Shown: positions 17,485 to 27,169 of the stretch, piece after piece
Position numbering within the stretch: position 1 is the first letter of the stretch
How the letters are laid out: every line of letters starts with the position of its first letter
Source of the DNA: Symbiodinium sp. CCMP2592
Lineage: Eukaryota > Sar > Dinophyceae > Suessiales > Symbiodiniaceae
Direction of reading: 5' to 3'
NCBI GenBank assembly: GCA_905221615.1
Contig: CAJNDT010000125.1
Span: forward strand, 1,031,702 to 1,095,701
DNA: 64,000 nt
Position numbers and translations under genes: made by a program
The notes under the pieces: model-generated
The model's input: only the letters and a program-made list of their open reading frames with translations
Told to the model about the DNA's origin: nothing
Database searches by the model: none

Positions 17485-18224
17485 AAAGATACAACTAGCA
17501 CGACCAAAAACAATGAGAAACATCTCCTGAGCCCGAAACAGCCCACAAATCCTACGTGACCTTGCTTTTGGGGGTTTGGGGTTTGCGGAATTGAGATTGC
17601 CAGGCCACCCAATGCACAGGCATGTTGTAGCCCCAAGCCTTTTAAACATAGCGCGAAAGCCTCAATCCCAATAGGGCGGCCTGAATGACTTGTTAAGGTC
17701 GCACTGCACCACCTAATATACACGGGTATGAATAAGCATGCACACTGTAAGCCCAAACCCTATTCCAAACCTTAAGGCCACCCCCGATTATGATTCTTAA
17801 ATCCCTTGCATCGAGCTCAGGAAAGTGTTCTTGCCGGTGGATTATCCCGTCTCGGTCACGCAGAACTACCTGCATTTCATCCAGTACACTGCCTCTCAGA
17901 GACTCGGTCTCCCTAGCCTTTAAGAGGGTTTGGGGTTTAGGTATAGGGTGTTGAAATTTATGTAAGAGTTTGAGTTTTGGGGTTAGGACTTACGGTCTTG
18001 GGGTTTAGGACTGAGGGTTTTGGGGGTTAGGACTTAGGGTTTGGGGTTCAATGGTTGAGGATTTAAGGCTTACAGCCTAGGCTTGGTCTTTAAAACGCTC
18101 CTATGCGAGTGTCTGTGTAACCTGAGTCTGTCAACAGGCTGTTGCTCTTCGGGTTGTGTTACGATGGTGGCAGGACAATCTGGATGTGTTGATGGTGTTG
18201 CATAGGGTGCTTATAGCACTTAAA
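17485..18224. other. No gene seen; dispersed TTTAGGG words
   Basis: Mostly apparently unique sequence with imperfect heptamers at 17920-18070. Short open frames are not supported by composition. Confidence 0.5.
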
Positions 18225-18345
18225 AGATCATGGGGCTCAGTATCTGGGGTGGTAAATAAGGTAACCATACTTATGACTTATGACTGATAACAAGTCTTTA
18301 CAACACCACAGCATTTCCTACTTAGCCCCATGATCCTCCAAGTAA
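18225..18345. mobile_element. Family C MITE-like element, diverged
   Basis: Left arm gatcatggggctcagta pairs with right arm tagccccatgatcctccaag. Internal ataaggtaaccatacttatga is shared with other family C copies. Confidence 0.65.
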
Positions 18346-18678
18346 CCCGAAAACCTACAACCTCAACCCTAAAGCCTCAAATCCTAAACCTTTAAATGGG
18401 AACCCTTAAATTCAACCCTTGGGAACCCAAAGCCCTCAACCTTAAAGGGAACCCAAAACCCCAAACCCTAAACCTTACACCCCTAAACCCCTAAACCCTA
18501 AAACTTAAACCGTCTGAGATGAACCAAGGATCTTCTTCAGCCACATGTCCCGTGTCCTCGCCACACAGGAGCCGTCCGTAGAATGCTTGGGGGTTTTCTG
18601 AAGTTTCAGAAGTAGACGGTTTAGGGTGTAGGGTAGGGTTTAGGGTTGAGTGTTTAGGGTTCAAGGTAACTTTCAATA
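18346..18678. repeat. Degenerate CCCTAAA-type heptamers
   Basis: Densely packed variants (cctcaaccctaaagcctcaa, cccctaaaccctaaaactta), including one inverted patch of tttagggttgagtgtttaggg near 18640-18660. Confidence 0.75.
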
Positions 18679-18744
18679 CCCTAAACCCTAAACCCTAAAC
18701 CCTAAACCCTAAACCCTAAACCCTAAACCCTAAACCCCCCCCCC
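18679..18744. repeat. Perfect interstitial telomere-like tract, C-strand orientation
   Basis: About eight exact CCCTAAA units ending in a run of ten C. It faces an opposite tract 60 bp away (18804-18846). Confidence 0.95.
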
Positions 18745-18803
18745 ATATATATGTATTTATACTCGTCCCAGAAAAGGGTGATGAGGAAGCCTGAAGGGTT
18801 AGC

Positions 18804-18846
18804 ATTAGGGTTTAGGGTTTAGGGTTTAGGGTTTAGGGTTTAGGGT
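18804..18846. repeat. Perfect interstitial telomere-like tract, G-strand orientation
   Basis: Six exact TTTAGGG units, flanked on both sides by tagcatta words. Opposite orientation to 18679-18744. Confidence 0.95.
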
Positions 18847-19465
18847 AGCATTAGTAGCATTATTCCTTAGCTGGTGTTATATCGCATACCACCCCAAACC
18901 TTTGTTGGAATTGGTAAGAGCCCTCTATTTTTGGGCTTGGAGTGTTTAGGTTTCGGGTTTGAGATATGAAAAGTCTTGGCACCCCTAAACTCCAAACCCG
19001 AAAGGCACCGAACCCTATGGGTGTATGGCTTTTGCAGTTTCAATGCTTTTGGGCTTAGGGGCTCATGTGGCAAATGGAGTAGCTTGCATAATCTGCCCCC
19101 CAAAAGAACCATAAGCTCAACCCTACCTCGTACTGACGCATGAACGCAAGACCTGCAGAAGCCTATACAACTCTATCGAATGTGGATCGAAAGTGAGACG
19201 CCCACACCCGCCCCTCTCAGCAAAAAAGGGAAAGGGAGCCAAGCCTTCAGGAAGGACTTCCTAAACACCATCAGCCCTGCACCCAAGGCCCCAGAACAAC
19301 CCCGTCAATCCCTAAACCCTAACCCCCAAGCTCCTAAACTTTGGCTTTCAACCACCCTAACGCACCGGGAGCCGCGAATAATTCTAAAGCCCTACTGACC
19401 CGGCCCGAAGACTGAAACCCCAAAATTTTAACAAACCCGACAATATCCAAAACTCTCATCAACCC

Positions 19466-19570
19466 TACGGTTATGACATAAATCCTGCACTACCCAAAAA
19501 TATGGAATCGACCAAAATTCCCATAGTTTAGGGTGCTGAAGGTAATGCAGGATCTATATCAGCAACCGTA
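19466..19570. mobile_element. Family M MITE-like element, 105 bp
   Basis: Terminal inverted repeats of about 30 bp beginning TACGGTTATGACATAAATCC and ending in aaccgta. Same length and internal ttcccatagtttagggt as 56702-56806. TA stands at both ends, as for a TA target-site duplication. Confidence 0.85.
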
Positions 19571-19691
19571 TGTGTGGGTTCTTCCAGGCGATGCTCCTGG
19601 CTGTTGGTGTCGGCGGTCGTGAGACGGTGCCTTACCCTTTAAATCGTCTTTTGGGATTAGGTCTTAAAGTGTTCCTTCCTGCACCCCTACA

Positions 19692-19757
19692 AAATAGTAG
19701 GTTCTGACCCCTTAATTAGAGGGTCTGACGCTGAAAACGGTAGGTTTTTGGATCCAC
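19692..19757 (-). repeat. Family H element, reverse orientation
   Basis: caaaatagtaggttctgacc to aaacggtaggtttttggatcc. One of seven copies in the window; the others are at 29466, 35285, 43374, 58925, 61558 and 63480. Confidence 0.8.
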
Positions 19758-20156
19758 AGGTTGAAGGGGCTTTTGTAAGGGATGCTGGACAGGGTTTGAT
19801 TCTGGCTCAATCGCGCCAGGTTCGACCCACCAGAGTGCTGATTCAAGTGGCAAAGTTTGTTTTTGTTTGCGTGTCGCAATACTCGTTTGCAAGCCCTGAG
19901 GCCTACACCGTAAATCCCTCAAGCCATCCCTAAACGCTCAATCCCCTGACCTTATCTCTCTGCTGCTTTGGGTCTTACGCCCCGAAGCGAGGTGCCCATG
20001 GCAGCCGTCACGGCCTGGGTAATGAAGGATGGAATCGGCCATCTCGTGGCCATTGACGCTGGGACTGGGAATTTTGGGATTTAGGGGTTTTAGGTTTAGG
20101 GTTTAGGTCTCTCGCGGTTCAGGGTTACGGTTTTAGGGGCCCTGTGGCTCCGAAGC

Positions 20157-20284
20157 TACTTGGAGGTTCATGGGACTTAGAAACTAGGGTTATAAATAAC
20201 AAGGTAACCATACTAATATTTACTTATAACCCCAGTTAAGGTACTTATAACTGTACTTTCTAAGTCCTATGGTCCTCCAAGTAG
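20157..20284. mobile_element. Family C MITE-like element, 128 bp
   Basis: Arms ctacttggagg and cctccaagtag, followed inward by tcatgggacttag and ctaagtcctatgg. Interior contains ataaccccagttaaggtactt. TA flanks on both sides. Confidence 0.88.
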
Positions 20285-20312
20285 TCTTCGTGGGTGTTGT
20301 TATTTTCTAGGT

Positions 20313-20412
20313 CCCTGAGTAGTACCCTTTTGCCCTCATCAGTTGGGGGCCTCCTCATTAACGCCGAATAGTAGGATAAAAGGTTACTCTTATTATACAG
20401 GGGCTACTCAGG
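20313..20412. mobile_element. Short inverted-repeat element, 100 bp
   Basis: Arms cctgagtagtacc and ggctactcagg. Interior cccttttgccctcatc resembles 25483-25560, which lacks clear arms. Confidence 0.65.
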
Positions 20413-21260
20413 AACCTTGTTTGTCATTGTCGAAGACATGGCTAGGGTACGCCTCCAAACTATCCTGCCGAGCACCCACTTCCATAGTACGTATTGATGG
20501 CAAGGACACTCCTGATGGGGGCATCAGAAGGTGGCTTTTTGTTGATGCAATACCCTCTAGGCTTAAGCATGTAGCAGGGCGACAAGCAACACCACCAGTG
20601 AATGTGACTACGGCTGTCTTGTGAATGTGATTATGGTTGTCTTGTTACTGGGGTTGTGAGTATCAGGCTTCTACCGCCAGCTGATGATGACATCCTGACA
20701 TACACAGCCGGCAGGCCTAGAACTTACACCATAACCCCAATCCCCAAAGTCCTAAACCCGAAGCCCATAAAGCTAAAACCCAAGCAGCCCGACCAGAGCT
20801 TTGATAGGAAAAAGAGGGGTTCGTAGAACCGAAAAAGCCTAAGGGTCCACACGCCTTTACTTTTTAAAACGTATTCCTTGAAGCTATGTTGCCATCGGCA
20901 CATGGATCCTTATCCCCCTAAGCCCGAAACCAGCATAATACCCTTACGGAACCCCTGATCAAACGAACACCCTATAGAATGAAAACAACAGCCTCAACAT
21001 GGCTGAGGTGGTGTCCACCCTCATCAACCAGAGGCACTTCAGAGGGCACTCTTAGGGTTTAGGGTTCAGTAAAGGGTTTTGGGTTTTAGTGTTCAGAGTT
21101 GAGGTGTATAGGGCTTAGGATGCAATGTTTAGGGTTTAGGGTTGGCTGAGGGTCTCGTGGGGCGTTTAGGCATTGCAGGGTTCCAGATGTCGTACAGATG
21201 TTCATACTCCCGGAGCCTTGTGCCCAAGCCTCATTTGATTGGAACCTCAAACAGCACCAA

Positions 21261-21330
21261 AAGGCTCCATGTACCTTTATAGTAGCTACTTAGGCATCTA
21301 AGTATCTACTGTGTGGGTACATGGAGCCTT
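21261..21330. mobile_element. Family A MITE-like element, 70 bp
   Basis: Perfect 15-bp arms aaggctccatgtacc and ggtacatggagcctt, with a short A/T-rich interior. Confidence 0.85.
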
Positions 21331-21679
21331 AGGGTTAGAGCTTCAAGTGAACGGGTTCAGGAGTTTTGAATTTCACAGACCGGGCTTCAGGACCTCTCGC
21401 AGCTTCAGGCGATGATAGATACGACTTGCTTCGGGAGTTTTTCGGGTTTCAACCGTGCTGCTATAGTTTGAAGCCAAAGACTCTGACTGCATGTGCCGAG
21501 CCATTGAAGTGTTTCTGCCATTTCTGCCGACCATTACAGTATCTGTGCTGTTCGACCTTTTGCTCCTAGTGCCTTGCACGCAGCAGAACCTTCACACTCA
21601 TTTCTGGTTCCGCTCAGGTTTTTTGAAGGCGAGATGATACTCCCTAAGCCTGAGCCGTATAAGTCCTAAAGCCCCATTA

Positions 21680-21859
21680 CCCAGAGACTCCAAGATTGCT
21701 TATAATTGATGAAAATACATTAAATCAGATTGGGGATAAGGTACATTCCTTGATTAAGGGATTTTGGAGCCCCTAAACCCTGAACCCTCTAGATCCCTTC
21801 TAGATCCCTTAAAGGAACCCTAGGTCTGCCTTAATCAGGGATATTCCGGAGTCTCTGGG
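21680..21859. mobile_element. Family D element with internal telomere-like insertion, 180 bp
   Basis: Arms cccagagactcc and ggagtctctggg. The expected inner partner (attccttgattaagggatttt) is followed by cccctaaaccctgaaccctc and two tagatccctt words before a second inner arm, making it longer than other family D copies (99-119 bp). Confidence 0.75.
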
Positions 21860-21929
21860 TTGACTCGGAAAAAAGGGGTGTGCCGGTCTCCGCCGGACCT
21901 CCTCTCCCGGTCCCGTCGCTGATGCCATA

Positions 21930-22055
21930 AGGGCCTTTCGGGGAGGTAGGGGGGAGGGCGGAGGGGTGTAGGGTGCGTTAATACCTAGAATAAGGACTTA
22001 ATATGGCCTTTTTAAGGAAGTACAATCCCCTACCCCCCTCCCCCCCGGGCCCCCT
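21930..22055. repeat. G-rich/C-rich diverged inverted repeat
   Basis: gggaggtaggggggagggcg pairs imperfectly with cccctacccccctccccccc about 100 bp further on. Interior aataaggacttaatatgg. Confidence 0.5.
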
Positions 22056-22121
22056 GAGGGTCCCTATGATGGGATTGGTGTTTTGGGACTTTATGTCAAA
22101 ACAGCCCTGGACCCTAAATGG

Positions 22122-22237
22122 CCCTAAACCCCAAAGCCTGAAATCCGAAGCCCTAAACCCCAAAGCCTGAAATCCGAAGCCCTAAACCCCAAAGCCTGAA
22201 ATCCGAAGCCCTAAACCCCAAAGCCTGAAATCCGAAG
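22122..22237. repeat. Four exact 29-bp units built of degenerate heptamers
   Basis: Each unit is CCCTAAA, CCCCAAA, GCCTGAA, ATCCGAAG, that is three telomere-like heptamers and one octamer. The four copies are identical, so amplification is recent and followed the divergence of the heptamers. Confidence 0.93.
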
Positions 22238-22861
22238 CCCTAAACCCTAGGCCCTAAAAACCAGCAATCGAACGCAAAGGTTCGATTCGGACCCGAAGCG
22301 CTTTCGCTTCCAAGCAGCGGCGCTGGGGAAGTTTGCAGACTCGGCATCTTGATGTTGAAGCGGGGGATTCGGGACATTGGGCGCGAGGAGTTTACGGTCT
22401 AAGATTTGGGGTTTTGGGGTTCGAGATCTAGGGTGATAGAGCTGTCGGGCTTTTGGGTCTTGGGCTCTTGTGTTCAGCATCTGGGGCTGCTTGAGGTATG
22501 GACCGAGATATTACGCAGGAGCGGGACACACTCCACCTGCGTGATCTTCTGCGGGTGTGCTTGTTTTCATCGTTATTTAAGGATCTGCCCAGAGGGAGCC
22601 TTCGTCGTGATCCCCGGATACATATGTTCAACAAACTCTTCTAAATGCAAGCACGGCAAGCCCCACAGTGAAAAGTCGAACCCTGCTCCCTTGAACCCTT
22701 TCATTCCTAGCTCTCCGCGCTCACAAATGCCACTCAGGTGTCCATCCTTACGCTGCAATGGCCTCAGTACTTCTTGGCGCTGCCCCTCGGAAGGCAAGAA
22801 GAATGAATAACCCTCTTATGCACAGTATTGCAGCCTTATGCTGGTGGGCTCTATTGATATT

Positions 22862-22960
22862 CCCTAAGGGTCCATGTACCCATATAATATACACTTTGGC
22901 CCTAAAGTACCTAAATGAGGACTACGTTAAAGGATACTGCGGGCACATGGACCCTTAGGG
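22862..22960. mobile_element. Family A MITE-like element, 99 bp
   Basis: Arms ccctaagggtccatgt and acatggacccttaggg. Interior acactttggccctaaagtac is a family hallmark. Confidence 0.88.
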
Positions 22961-23274
22961 ATTGCCTCGTCCGAAAATGGAGAATAGAAACTCGAGGGCC
23001 GGCAGCTTATCGCAATCAGGAGGACTTCATCATTCAAGAAATCCTGTACAATTCTCCAACGCGAAGTCCAAACGCCCGTTGGACTCTAAACTCTTTAAAC
23101 TCTAAAATCCTACACCCTAAACCCCGAAATTAACATTCCAGGACCTTAAACCTCAAATCCTGAACGCTTAACCCTAAAGTCCAAAAGCCTTCGACAAGAA
23201 ACCTGCTATTCCTAAACCCAGACTGAGTCGTAAACTCGATTTCTCAAACCCCTACAACGACAACGAGTACTGCT

Positions 23275-23412
23275 AGTGCTACTATTTTTTAGTATTAGTA
23301 GTATTAGTATTAGTAGTATTAGTATTATTATTAGTAGTAGTAGTAGTAGCAGTAGTAGTAGTCGTCGTCGTAGTAGTAGTAGTAGCAGTTGAACTAGTAC
23401 TGGTAATAGTAG
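23275..23412. repeat. AGT/ATT microsatellite
   Basis: Interrupted agt/att/cgt trinucleotide repeat of about 135 bp. Confidence 0.9.
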
Positions 23413-23419
23413 TCGAAGT

Positions 23420-24372
23420 CCTGGAGAGCCCTCAGGTCTGCTCTTGGCGGGGCATTCAGCAGACTTAGCATCAGCACCGGAGGTAGCTCCCGGGCCAAGG
23501 CCGGTGAACCGTTTAGGGTTCAGGGTTTAGGGTTCAGGCTTTAGGGTACAGGATTTTTAGAGTTTGGGGTTAGGGGTCAGGGTTTAGGATGGAGGTTGGC
23601 ACTGCTCAGGGCTTCTGGGTGTAAAGGTCCGGCGGACTGTAAAGGTTTTATCCTGATCCTGACATTTACTAGGTCAAAAATGGTAGGTTAATCGTAAATG
23701 ACATCCAACAATAGTGGGGCAGGGGGGCTTCTTCGGTCTCAACAGATCTCGCTTCTATTGGGCAAAGCTTGGGAGTGATATCATGCTGCCGATGACCCAA
23801 CCGGGTGTTCTTACAGCTGGCATGTGTCTAAAACCTGAGTTAAACCCTAAGTCGTGTTAAACAAGGAGGTTAATGCTTTGGGCGCAACGGAGGCAGATGA
23901 TGGAGCATCAGCATGCAGTCCGTGGTTCGACATCGAATCATGAGTCAACGATTGGCCCAATGGCATTGTACGGAGCCCAGGGTAGGAGGTTTACAGGGCT
24001 AAGGTTTCATTGGCGAGAGTCCCCTAAACCCTGCGAGCTCAAAATGCCCAAGACCTTAAACCCAAGCCCTACTTCCTGAAACCCTACAACCCCCAAAACA
24101 CTACGCTAAAGCCTTATACCCTGTGTCAAACCTGCTGCAGGTCTATGAGAGCTTTGCTCGTTTGGGCAACCTTGGAGACATCATGAGGCCGCCAGGATTA
24201 TTGAAGTGAGTTATGGCTGGTTTAGGGATGCAGGGTTGTCTCTAGCAATCTTGAAATGCCAATGGTTTTGGCAGAATATCAGAGTACATTTGTTGAGCTA
24301 CTTGGAAGCGGACGTAGAGTTTCAGGGTTTGGAGCACAAAAGACTTAGGGTTCGCGGTTTCAGATTAAAGGC
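23420..24372. other. No gene seen; mixed unique and heptamer-bearing sequence
   Basis: Imperfect TTTAGGG words at 23510-23600 and CCCTAAA-type words at 24010-24120. A 68-codon frame (23873-24079) and a 62-codon frame (24206-24394) do not look like protein. Confidence 0.45.
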
Positions 24373-24472
24373 TGATGATGTAAGGTATATATAGGGGTAT
24401 AGGCCACAGTTGCCCTGTACCCCTACGTAAGGTACCCCCAAGTTTTAGGACGCAGGTATGTGGGATAGGTAA

Positions 24473-24581
24473 CCCTAAGAGTCCAAGTACCCAAATAGTA
24501 GGGTTTCAAGGTCCAAAAACCATTAGGAGTATGGATTTTGGGAGCTAAAACCCTGTACTATTTGGTTACTTGGACCCTCTG
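24473..24581. mobile_element. Family B MITE-like element
   Basis: Arms ccctaagagtccaagtaccc and tacttggaccctctg. Interior caaaaaccattaggagtatg is shared with 30359-30463. Confidence 0.85.
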
Positions 24582-24672
24582 AAAAATCTAGGCATCATAG
24601 CCGTGCTGGCAACACAAAGGCGGTGTCTTCGGGGTCGGGGGCGCAATGGTGGCCCATCTTGAGGGGAGGGTG

Positions 24673-24849
24673 TGGGAGTTTCCGAAAATTAGGGGTCCCT
24701 TAGGGTTCCTTTAAAGGGAGACCATAAGGGTACTATAAGGGTTTAGGAGTTTCCGAAAATTAGGGGTCCCTTATTTTTGGGGTCCTTATAATAAGGATCC
24801 TACTAGTTAGGGTACAAAATTAGGGTCCCCTATTTTTGGGAGAACTCCC
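24673..24849. mobile_element. Family E element with duplicated left end
   Basis: The arm ggagtttccgaaaattaggg occurs twice (24676 and about 24749) before the shared interior aataaggatcctactag and the right arm ccctatttttgggagaactccc (19 of 22 positions relate to other E copies). The two left ends enclose a tttaaaggg-rich segment. Confidence 0.75.
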
Positions 24850-25672
24850 GTGTCTTGAACTGGGTGCTGCCTGGGGCTCGGAAACCTAAGTCTCGATTTG
24901 AGTGTTGGTTGATTGGTGACTTTAGGCTTTTGAGCTTGGCTGCATGTCCTTTGTCTTCAACATACATCCTCGTCATTTCTATATTCGGTCTTGTAGGTAT
25001 TATGTAGAGTTGCGCAAATATCGAATTAAGTTGCTAGTCCCACTTCTCTTCGTTATCCGCAACACAGTAGGTTCAACAAGCTTTCTCGGCGCTGATGGTC
25101 GGACGCAGAAGCTTCGAACCCTGGGTCGCATAACTCTCCAGGCGAAAGCTGATAAATGATTTAGCCCGGTGCACCCTGCAAGTCTCACACTCCTTGCAGA
25201 CATTGCCCTCGAGCTCCATGTCTATACTTAGTACTTACTTCGGGCTCTAAAACCTATAAATTACCTACTTTTAGCCATTTGGAGCCCCATGGTTACCGGG
25301 GGCCTCCGATGGAGAAGCATAGCCCTTAACCTTAAACCCTAAACCCCTAAACCCTTAAACCATCGCCAGGTGTAGCAGCGCTCAAGCCACGGCTGCCCAA
25401 CTCTTGGGGCCGCTTGTCCAAGAGACTCATCCAGGTGGGGTTTAGGGTGTAAGGTTCAGAGTATTGTGCTTAGGGCCTCTCCGTAGTACCCTCTTGCCCT
25501 TTTCATTTTGGGGCCCTCTCCTTATCAAAACCCTATAAAAGGAAAAGGATACGGCAAGGATTCGGGATGGGGGTTTTATCTGGGGCGGAGGTATCGGGCG
25601 GAGCCTCCAAATCCCGAACCTCGAACATCCTGAATCTAAACCCACGCGCCAAGGAACGTTGGGAGCACCATC

Positions 25673-25791
25673 AACTCCAGGACCCAGAGTAGGCCCTTAT
25701 TCCCTTGTTCATGGTTTAGGTTCCCCTATAACCCTCTTTACCCCAAAAAGGGTACCCTTTTTATTCCTAGGTTACTCTTAGGTCTAGAACT
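25673..25791 (+). repeat. Family N repeat, copy 1
   Basis: About 119 bp, over 90 percent identical by eye to 59114-59231 in the same orientation: from aactccaggacccagagtag to ttactcttaggtctagaact. It has an internal ccccaaaaagggtacccttttt inverted repeat but no long terminal arms. Confidence 0.9.
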
Positions 25792-26174
25792 TGTACCCAA
25801 GAAAACAGGTACTACAAGTGGCAAGAATGGTCTGCAGAATTGGCAGCAACGTCCCCTGATCGTCGATATACAAGTGTTTTGTCTAAGCAGCACCACTCCG
25901 TGCCCCATTCTACTTATTCATTATTCAGGCTCTTATACAAAAGCCCTCGTAGCACCTATGTCGCAAGTCTGATAAGTCTTTGGAGCCGTATCAATATCCT
26001 ACAGCACCCTTATAGAACCTGCAGCCCCCTATACATTCGCTTAAAAGCCCTACACCACCCCATAAAACCCTTTATCACCCGGGCAAATCTCTGCATAAAT
26101 CGAAGCTAGACCCTAACCCTAAGAAGCTCAGGACTTGGCTAAAAGACACGAGGGTTCAAAAGAAAAGAGCCCAA

Positions 26175-26273
26175 AGAGCCCAATACCCCTTAATTAAGGA
26201 ATATGGCCTAAATTATATAGGGCTTCTTATTATGATTTAAGCTATATTCCTTAATTAATGGGTATTGGGCTCT
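26175..26273. mobile_element. Family D MITE-like element, 99 bp
   Basis: Arms agagcccaatacccc and gggtattgggctct, then ttaattaaggaatat and atattccttaattaa, giving an arm of nearly 30 bp. Confidence 0.88.
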
Positions 26274-26384
26274 CTGGGAAGCTCAGGACCGGCTTGGGAG
26301 CTTGTTTGGGGCAACTCCTTGGATCAGAGTTGGCTTTCCTGCTGCCTCCCGGCTTGCTGGGGCTGAGCGATTCGCATTTTTAGT

Positions 26385-26480
26385 GTTAAGGATTTAGGGT
26401 TTAGGATTTAGGGTTTAGGGTTTAGGATTTAGGGTTTAGGGTTTAGGATTTAGGGTTTAGGGTTTAGGATTTAGGGTTTT
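26385..26480. repeat. Higher-order telomere-like repeat, 21-bp period
   Basis: The heptamers are arranged as GGATTTA, GGGTTTA, GGGTTTA, repeated about four times, so one heptamer in three carries the same A variant. Confidence 0.93.
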
Positions 26481-26491
26481 CCTTGCCAAAA

Positions 26492-26598
26492 TGATCCATG
26501 TACAGTACCGGAAAAGCAGATACTTTGGCCCCAAAGTACCTCTGTAGGGACTACGTTTCAGGCCAGAATACACACTATTTGGATACATGGACCGTCAG
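26492..26598. mobile_element. Family A MITE-like element
   Basis: Arms gatccatgtac and tacatggacc. Interior actttggccccaaagtacct and tatttgga as in 42137-42245. Confidence 0.8.
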
Positions 26599-26846
26599 GG
26601 TATGGGGCTTTAAATGCTTAGGGTTGACTTTCGTGATGCCTCCGGGCTTTCAGGCGATTAGGGTTTCGGGTTATTCCAAAGGGGTGTTGGAAGGGTTCTA
26701 TAAGGGTTTCGGGTTTGCGATTCAGTTTTGGGGTTTTGTATACGGGCTCCTTTTGAAATTTAAGAGTTCGTTTCAACAGCGTTCTTCATTTGTTCTGCAA
26801 GGGTTTAAGGTTTAGGATTCCGCTACGGGCTCATATGTATACACTG

Positions 26847-26848
<2 letters not shown>

Positions 26849-26924
<76 letters not shown>

Positions 26925-27169
26925 AGAGAAAGAGAGAGAGAGAGAGAGACAGACAGAGAGACAGAGAGACAGAGAGACAGAGAGACAGAGAGACGGAGAG
27001 ACAGAGAGACAGAGAGACAGAGAGACAGAGAGACAGAGAGACAGAGAGACAGAGAGATGGAGAGACGGAGAGAGAGCGAGAGGGGGAGCGGGAAGGGGGA
27101 GGGGGAGGGGGAGGGAAAGGGAGAGGGAGAGGGAGAGCGAGAGGGAGAGGGAGAGCGAGAGAGGGGGAT
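26849..27169. repeat. TA then GA/GAGACA/GGGA purine-rich array
   Basis: A short TA run becomes GA, then about 15 units of gagacaga (8 bp), then gggaga/ggggga units. The + strand is almost pure purine for over 250 bp, compatible with triplex (H-DNA) formation. Confidence 0.95.

Noticed and set aside
22122..22237. CRISPR-like array of 29-bp repeats
   Set aside because: There are no spacers; the units abut and consist of telomere-like heptamers in a eukaryotic context.
25840..26109. 89-codon plus-strand frame
   Set aside because: Ser/Leu/His/Arg composition without domain-like pattern and ending in telomere-like words; no support.
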